Both the position numbers and the translations under genes were made by a program. Positions 15,069 through 19,637 of a stretch of 19,637 nt of DNA are shown here, piece by piece. Numbering within the stretch: position 1 is the first letter of the stretch; each line of letters begins with the position of its first letter. The stretch is from the NCBI GenBank assembly GCA_027623615.1, contig JAQBVH010000001.1, forward strand, positions 1 to 19,637, in the 5' to 3' direction. The notes beneath the pieces are model-generated. The model searched no databases. It was not told the origin of the DNA and saw only the letters and a program-made list of their open reading frames with translations. Source of the stretch: Planctomycetota bacterium (GTDB lineage Bacteria; Planctomycetota; UBA1135; GCA-002686595).

Positions 15069-15103
15069 CCCTCAGCGATCGGCACTAGGCCGTTTTTCTC
15101 TGT

Positions 15104-15925
15104 TTAACCTTGGAGGAGCGAGAGAGCGATTTGCGGCTGGACGTTGGCCTGCTGCAAGACCGACACACTCGCCTGCTGCATGATGCTGTTGCGCGTCAGG
15201 TCGGCCGTCTCCGACGCCACGTCGACGTCGCGGATCCGGCTCTCGGCGGCGGAGAGGTTCTCGCGCGCGCTGAGGATGCTCGCCAGCGCGGAGGTCATTC
15301 GGTTCGTTGTGGCGCCGAGGTTGCCTCGGGGTGTGTTGATCGAGCTGATCGCGCTGTCCAGGGCCTCGAGAGCAGTGTTCGCCTGGGTGACATCGAGCAG
15401 CTCGAGGGAGTCGATGCCGAGCACGGCGGACTGGGTGTTTCCGCCGGAGACGCTGATCGTGTCGCCGGAGTCGAGGCCAACCTGGATCGGGATCCCGGTC
15501 GAGCTCCCGTCGAGCAGGCTGATCCCGTTGAACTCGGTGGTGGTGGCGATGCGATTGATCTCCTGGTCAAGAGCCTGGAACTCGGTGTCCAGGGTCGCGC
15601 GGTCCTCGGTGTCGAGGGTGCCGTTCGCCGACTGCATGGCGAGCTCGCGCATCCTGGAGAGGATGTTGGAGACCTCACTCAGCGCACCTTCTGCGGTCTG
15701 GACGAGGGAGATGCCATCCTGGGCGTTCCGGCCGGCGACGGCGTAGGAACGAATCTGAGCGCGCATGCGCTCCGAGATGGCCAGCCCGGCCGCGTCGTCT
15801 GCAGCCGTCGCGATGCGCAGGCCGGACGCCAAGCGGGCGTAGTTGCCTTGCAGGCGAGAAGTCACTCCGTGGAGGTTCTTCTGCGCTGTCAGCGAGGCGA
15901 TGTTGGTGTTGATGCGAAGGCCCAT
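15104..15925 (-). CDS. fliC: Flagellin (upstream paralogue)
   Basis: The 273-residue flagellin has the same compact D0/D1-only layout as its neighbour. The N-terminal block is MGLRINTNIASLTAQKNL, with ASGLRIATAADDAAGLAIS. The C-terminal block is RENLSAAESRIRDVDVASE, ending PQIALSLLQG. The short middle differs most (DGSSTGIPIQVGLDSG, VSGGNTQSAVLGID). The ATG at 15925 has AAGGA upstream. It is the first gene of the flagellin-cap block, has its own probable terminator, and is divergent from the sigma-54 activator gene. Two paralogues suggest a filament of two subunits or conditional use. Confidence 0.97.
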   Translation of the reverse strand: MGLRINTNIASLTAQKNLHGVTSRLQGNYARLASGLRIATAADDAAGLAISERMRAQIRSYAVAGRNAQDGISLVQTAEGALSEVSNILSRMRELAMQSANGTLDTEDRATLDTEFQALDQEINRIATTTEFNGISLLDGSSTGIPIQVGLDSGDTISVSGGNTQSAVLGIDSLELLDVTQANTALEALDSAISSINTPRGNLGATTNRMTSALASILSARENLSAAESRIRDVDVASETADLTRNSIMQQASVSVLQQANVQPQIALSLLQG

Positions 15926-16004
15926 GCCCTAGATTTCCTTGCAACGGTCCTTGGTCGAAAGCTGAGTAGTGCTCGCGGCGTTGCGTTCCTTGAGCACGCC
16001 GTGG

Positions 16005-16032
16005 TTGTCGGTGGTCCCTCAGCGCGGATGAG
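16005..16032 (-). promoter_or_regulatory. Candidate FliA-type promoter of upstream flagellin gene
   Basis: On the minus strand CTCAT-N15-ACCGACAA has the same spacing and nearly the same boxes as the candidate in front of fliD. The expected start point is about 73 nt before the flagellin ATG. The -10-like box resembles GCCGATAA; the -35-like box is weak. Confidence 0.4.
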
Positions 16033-16116
16033 CCGTCCGTGGGATTTTCTCGATCCCGCGCCACGGAGCCGGAAAGAACTTCCAGGTGCCCTAAGCGGGT
16101 CCGTACGATCCGCCCG

Positions 16117-17481
<1,365 letters not shown>

Positions 17482-17867
17482 GAGCTCTGGCGGCGTGTCC
17501 TGTCGGCGACCTCCCCCGGAATTCAGCCGGGACACCGCGTCAGTCACTTTCCTCCGGCCCCGGCCCCGCGTAGCAACGCACGCACGACGGGGTCGAGGAA
17601 GGTTGGCCGGAAGAGTGTTTCTGACGCCGTAGGTCGGGCTAGCGCCGTTGGGGTAGGAGCCTCCTGCTACCGCGCAACCGCTTCGCGGTGCGCACGCCGG
17701 GCCTTCCTTTCCTTCCACACCGTCGAAGAATTCGACGGGTGTCGGGATTCTCGACCATGCAAGGAAGGTCCCCCGCGAGGGCCTCCGGGTCCCGCGTCGT
17801 GAACTTTGTTCCGGTTTCCGACGGGAGACCCTCAACCCGAGACACGTGGCAGGACGACACACGAGCT
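17482..17867. other. Gap after the activator gene: no gene, several hairpins
   Basis: No frame here has coding character. Hairpins follow one another at 17653-17670 (GTAG/CTAC with AGGAG/CTCCT), 17672-17693 (GCGC-A-ACCGC/GCGGT-GCGC with a TTC loop) and 17702-17768. A weak stem at 17515-17531 (CCCGG/CCGGG) lies after the activator stop but lacks a T run. The sigma-54 site of the next operon follows at once. Confidence 0.55.
17702..17768. repeat. Nested inverted repeat upstream of sigma-54 promoter
   Basis: Outer arms CCTTCCTT (17702-17709) and AAGGAAGG (17761-17768) enclose a perfect 8-bp hairpin CCGTCGAA-GAA-TTCGACGG (17720-17738), which can extend through ACACC/GGTGT with one bulged G. It may be an RNA structure or an operator region. 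Function unknown. Confidence 0.5.
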
Positions 17868-17882
17868 TGGCACCGGCATTGC
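17868..17882 (+). promoter_or_regulatory. Sigma-54 promoter of the pseudokinase/REC-ATPase operon
   Basis: TGGCAC-CGGCA-TTGC is a full match to the -24/-12 consensus, with GG and GC 10 nt apart and a T before TGGCAC. The expected start of transcription is near 17894, leaving a 20-nt leader before the ATG at 17914. Together with the site at 10075-10089 it places this operon in the same sigma-54 circuit as the export genes. Confidence 0.85.
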
Positions 17883-17913
17883 GCCCCGCACTGTCGGCAA
17901 ACGCCACCTCGCC

Positions 17914-18531
17914 ATGTCCGTCACCAACCTCGATCTTCCCAAGAGCCCTGAGCTCGCGTTCGTCCTCGAGCGCTGCCTGGCCGGTCCCCTGCGCGCCGTC
18001 GTGGCTGCGCTCGGCGCCGAAGACGGACGCCTCGATGGCCCGCGCTCCTCCCTGGAGGAGGTCCTGCGCCAGGCCGAGGCCACGGTCGACCTGTTCGCCT
18101 GCCGCGGCCTGACCGACGACAACACCAGCCTGCGCGAGCTGGCCTGGTGCGCCCGCGCCCTGGTCCCGATCAGCCAGCGCGAGTCCGTCTGGATCGCGAC
18201 CGAGCCCGGCGGCGCGACCATCGTGACCGACGCCCCCGCCTGCTCGCGCGCCCTGGCCGCTTACCTGATGCGCGCCGTCCGCGCGGGAGGAGAGGTCCTC
18301 CTGCACGGCCACCAGGCGGACGGGACGAGCACCTTCGCGATCGTCGACGACCTCAGCGCGAGCGAGGACGTCCTCGGCCGCGCGCGCACGAGCGAGGACA
18401 GCCTCGAGCTGTGGCTCGCACGCGCGGACCTCGAGCGCCTGGGCGCCCAGGCCACCGAACACAGCGCGGGCCCGCACCGCTGCACGACGATCCGCATCCC
18501 CAACCAACCCTGCAAGGGAGAGCTCCGATGA
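17914..18531 (+). CDS. Degenerate histidine kinase-like protein (no phospho-His)
   Basis: The 205-residue protein can be laid over the core of a FlrB/FleS/NtrB-type histidine kinase. Residues of about 11-90 resemble the two dimerisation helices: RCLAGPL at 20-26 stands where HEIRNPL would be, so Arg replaces the phosphorylated His. SSLEEVLRQAEATVDLFACR forms the second helix. Residues of about 91-197 follow the order of an ATPase domain, but the N-box Asn is replaced (YLMRAVRAG, 117-125), the glycines of the DxGxG box are gone (IVDDLSAS) and no G2 box is seen. It should neither bind ATP in the usual way nor phosphorylate. It has no signal or membrane segment, so it is cytoplasmic. The start ATG at 17914 is 20 nt after the predicted sigma-54 transcript start, and it overlaps the next gene as ATGA. 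The assignment is by eye. Confidence 0.7.
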   Translation: MSVTNLDLPKSPELAFVLERCLAGPLRAVVAALGAEDGRLDGPRSSLEEVLRQAEATVDLFACRGLTDDNTSLRELAWCARALVPISQRESVWIATEPGGATIVTDAPACSRALAAYLMRAVRAGGEVLLHGHQADGTSTFAIVDDLSASEDVLGRARTSEDSLELWLARADLERLGAQATEHSAGPHRCTTIRIPNQPCKGELR

Positions 18532-19490
18532 GGGTCCTGCTCGTCGAGGACGACCGCGCGGTCGCCGAGGGACTCGCCCTGGCGCTGAGCCAGAGCGGCC
18601 ACGAGGTCGTGCACGCTGCCAGCGCCGAAGAGGCCCTCCTGCACAAGGAGTGCGACGTGCTCGTCGCCGACCTGGGCCTGCCCGGGATCAGCGGCCTCGA
18701 GCTGATCGCCCAGGTGCGCGCCCGTGGCGAGCACCCGCGCATGATCGTGATGACCGGCTCGCCGCACCTCGAGGACTGCCGCCGCGCGATGCACCTGGGC
18801 GCCCACGACTTCCTCACCAAGCCCTTCGCGATGGAGGAGCTCGTACGCGTCGTCGAGGCCGAGCCGATCCAGTGGCCGCACCGGGAGGCGACCCAGTCCC
18901 GGGTCTACACCGTCGACGAGCACACCTCCGACCTGGCTGCGCGCGAGGTCGGCGCCTACGCCATGCGCTGCGCGGTCTCCCCCGCCGCGCGCACTCGCAT
19001 CGCGACGACCTGCAGTGAGCTGGTCGACAACGTCGAGCGCCACGCCTACCCCGGCGCCTGCGGCGGCCAGGTGCGCGTCAGCGTGACCCTCGACCAGCGC
19101 CAGCTGCGCCTGACCGTCGAGGACGATGGCGCTGGCTTCGACCCGCTGGCCGAGGACCTCGATCACCTCAGCGACTGCCGCGCGGGTGGCCTGGCCCGCG
19201 CCTCTTGCCTGGCCGAGGACATGGCCATCGAGTCCGCACCCGGCGCCGGCGCCCGCATCGTCGCTCGTTTCCAGGTCGCGCGCGCCCTCTTCGACGAGGA
19301 GGAGCAGGTCGACCTCTCCGAGCTGGACTTCCTGACCCCCGACGTGACGCGTCAGGTCCTGGCTGCCTGCCAGGACGACCCGGACGGAGCCTCGCGCTTC
19401 GTGCTCTCTCCCGCGCTCGCTGTCTCTCTCGGCCGGCTGCTCGCCGGTCCCGACCCCCGGCGCGTGCTCCGCACCGCCCTCTGGAGCTGA
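18528..19490 (+). CDS. Response regulator with RsbW/SpoIIAB-like ATPase output domain
   Basis: This 320-residue protein has a receiver domain at 1-112 (acidic pocket E7/D8/D9, phospho-acceptor Asp48 in VADLGLP, Thr76, Lys98 in LTKPF). A GHKL ATPase domain of the anti-sigma kinase type (RsbW/SpoIIAB) follows at about 128-245: N-box ELVDNVERHAY with E164 and N168, G1 box DDGAGFD at 199-205, and a glycine-rich later part (RAGGLARAS, APGAGARI). The last about 70 residues (ELDFLTPDVTRQVLAA, LSPALAVSLGRLLAGPD) form an unrecognised tail. RsbW-type domains phosphorylate or bind anti-anti-sigma partners; here the activity would be set by phosphorylation of the receiver. ATG at 18528 with AAGGGAG upstream, overlapping the pseudokinase gene by 4 nt. 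The next gene starts 2 nt after its stop. Confidence 0.9.
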   Translation: MRVLLVEDDRAVAEGLALALSQSGHEVVHAASAEEALLHKECDVLVADLGLPGISGLELIAQVRARGEHPRMIVMTGSPHLEDCRRAMHLGAHDFLTKPFAMEELVRVVEAEPIQWPHREATQSRVYTVDEHTSDLAAREVGAYAMRCAVSPAARTRIATTCSELVDNVERHAYPGACGGQVRVSVTLDQRQLRLTVEDDGAGFDPLAEDLDHLSDCRAGGLARASCLAEDMAIESAPGAGARIVARFQVARALFDEEEQVDLSELDFLTPDVTRQVLAACQDDPDGASRFVLSPALAVSLGRLLAGPDPRRVLRTALWS

Positions 19491-19492
19491 CC

Positions 19493-19637
19493 ATGGCACT
19501 CGAGGACTTCGACGAAGCCGGCGACGAGCTGGAACTCGACCTGGACCAGCTGGACCTGTCGCCCGCGGCCGGGATCGACCTGGACGATCCCCTGAACGAG
19601 GACCTGTTCGACTTCCCTGTGATGGCGGTCTTCCAGA
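19493..19637 (+). CDS. Start of an acidic protein (3' end outside window)
   Basis: Only 48 residues are visible. They are strongly acidic, with a repeated Leu/Asp pattern (ELELDLDQLDLS, GIDLDDPLNEDLFDFP) before VMAVFQ, where a folded domain may begin. The ATG at 19493 follows the REC-ATPase stop by 2 nt and has GGAG about 7 nt upstream, so it belongs to the same operon. No family can be assigned. As third gene after a pseudokinase and an RsbW-like protein it could be their target, for example an anti-sigma antagonist, but the visible part does not show this. Confidence 0.7.
   Translation, partial: MALEDFDEAGDELELDLDQLDLSPAAGIDLDDPLNEDLFDFPVMAVFQ

Larger units (their letters stand above)
14666..15103. 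other. 438-nt gap between the two flagellin genes: structured, no gene seen
   Basis: Open frames cross this stretch but have no coding character and no start with a ribosome site. It contains, in minus-strand order, the terminator of the upstream flagellin gene, an 8-bp hairpin (14944-14965), a 20-bp two-part hairpin (14847-14906), a 6-bp stem (14794-14811) and the ribosome site of the downstream flagellin gene. The promoter of that gene should lie here, but no strong FliA or sigma-54 pattern was found. Confidence 0.6.

Noticed and set aside
15071..15094. CGGC-ACTAG-GCCG followed by TTTTT, reading as a plus-strand terminator
   Set aside because: The stem has only four base pairs and no plus-strand gene ends there.

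Overview
The window is a chromosomal flagellar locus from a GC-rich, Gram-negative-type bacterium. The best guess is a member of the Planctomycetota. The clue is the secreted protein at 10246-11301, whose C-terminal cysteine-bearing domain (starting SYCVSKTTSAGC, ending AIRFTICP) resembles a domain I remember as very common in secreted planctomycete proteins. That placement is from memory, not from a search. No tRNA, rRNA, CRISPR, insertion sequence or phage gene is visible.

Left two thirds (1-10089, minus strand): one long, tightly packed operon reading right to left, fliO-fliP-fliQ-fliR-flhB-flhA-flhF-flhG-(small membrane protein)-fliA-(70 aa)-(79 aa)-(coiled-coil lipoprotein)-(second lipoprotein, cut by the window edge). 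It encodes the flagellar type III export gate, the FlhF/FlhG pair that sets flagellar position and number, and the flagellar sigma factor. Most junctions are 0-2 nt gaps or 4-nt GTGA/ATGA/TTGA overlaps, which suggests translational coupling. A textbook sigma-54 site (TGGCAC-N5-TTGC) lies immediately upstream of fliO.

Middle (10246-16116): a plus-strand secreted protein gene separates the export operon from a second minus-strand flagellar block with two short flagellin genes, fliD (filament cap), fliS (flagellin chaperone) and a small helical FliT/FlgN-like gene. Weak FliA-type promoter candidates precede fliD and the upstream flagellin gene. Intrinsic terminators follow both flagellin genes. 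The 438-nt gap between the flagellin genes contains a large hairpin.

Right end (16117-19637, plus strand): a sigma-54 activator of the FlrC/FleR type, a 430-nt structured gap ending in a second perfect sigma-54 site, then a three-gene unit: a degenerate histidine kinase-like protein lacking the phospho-accepting His, a response regulator fused to an RsbW/SpoIIAB-like ATPase domain, and the start of an acidic protein.

Together the parts suggest a hierarchy: the activator plus sigma-54 turns on the fliO-fliA operon, FliA then turns on flagellins and cap, and the pseudokinase/REC-ATPase unit, itself under sigma-54 control, may feed back on the system by partner switching. The last step is inference and is the most novel part of the window.
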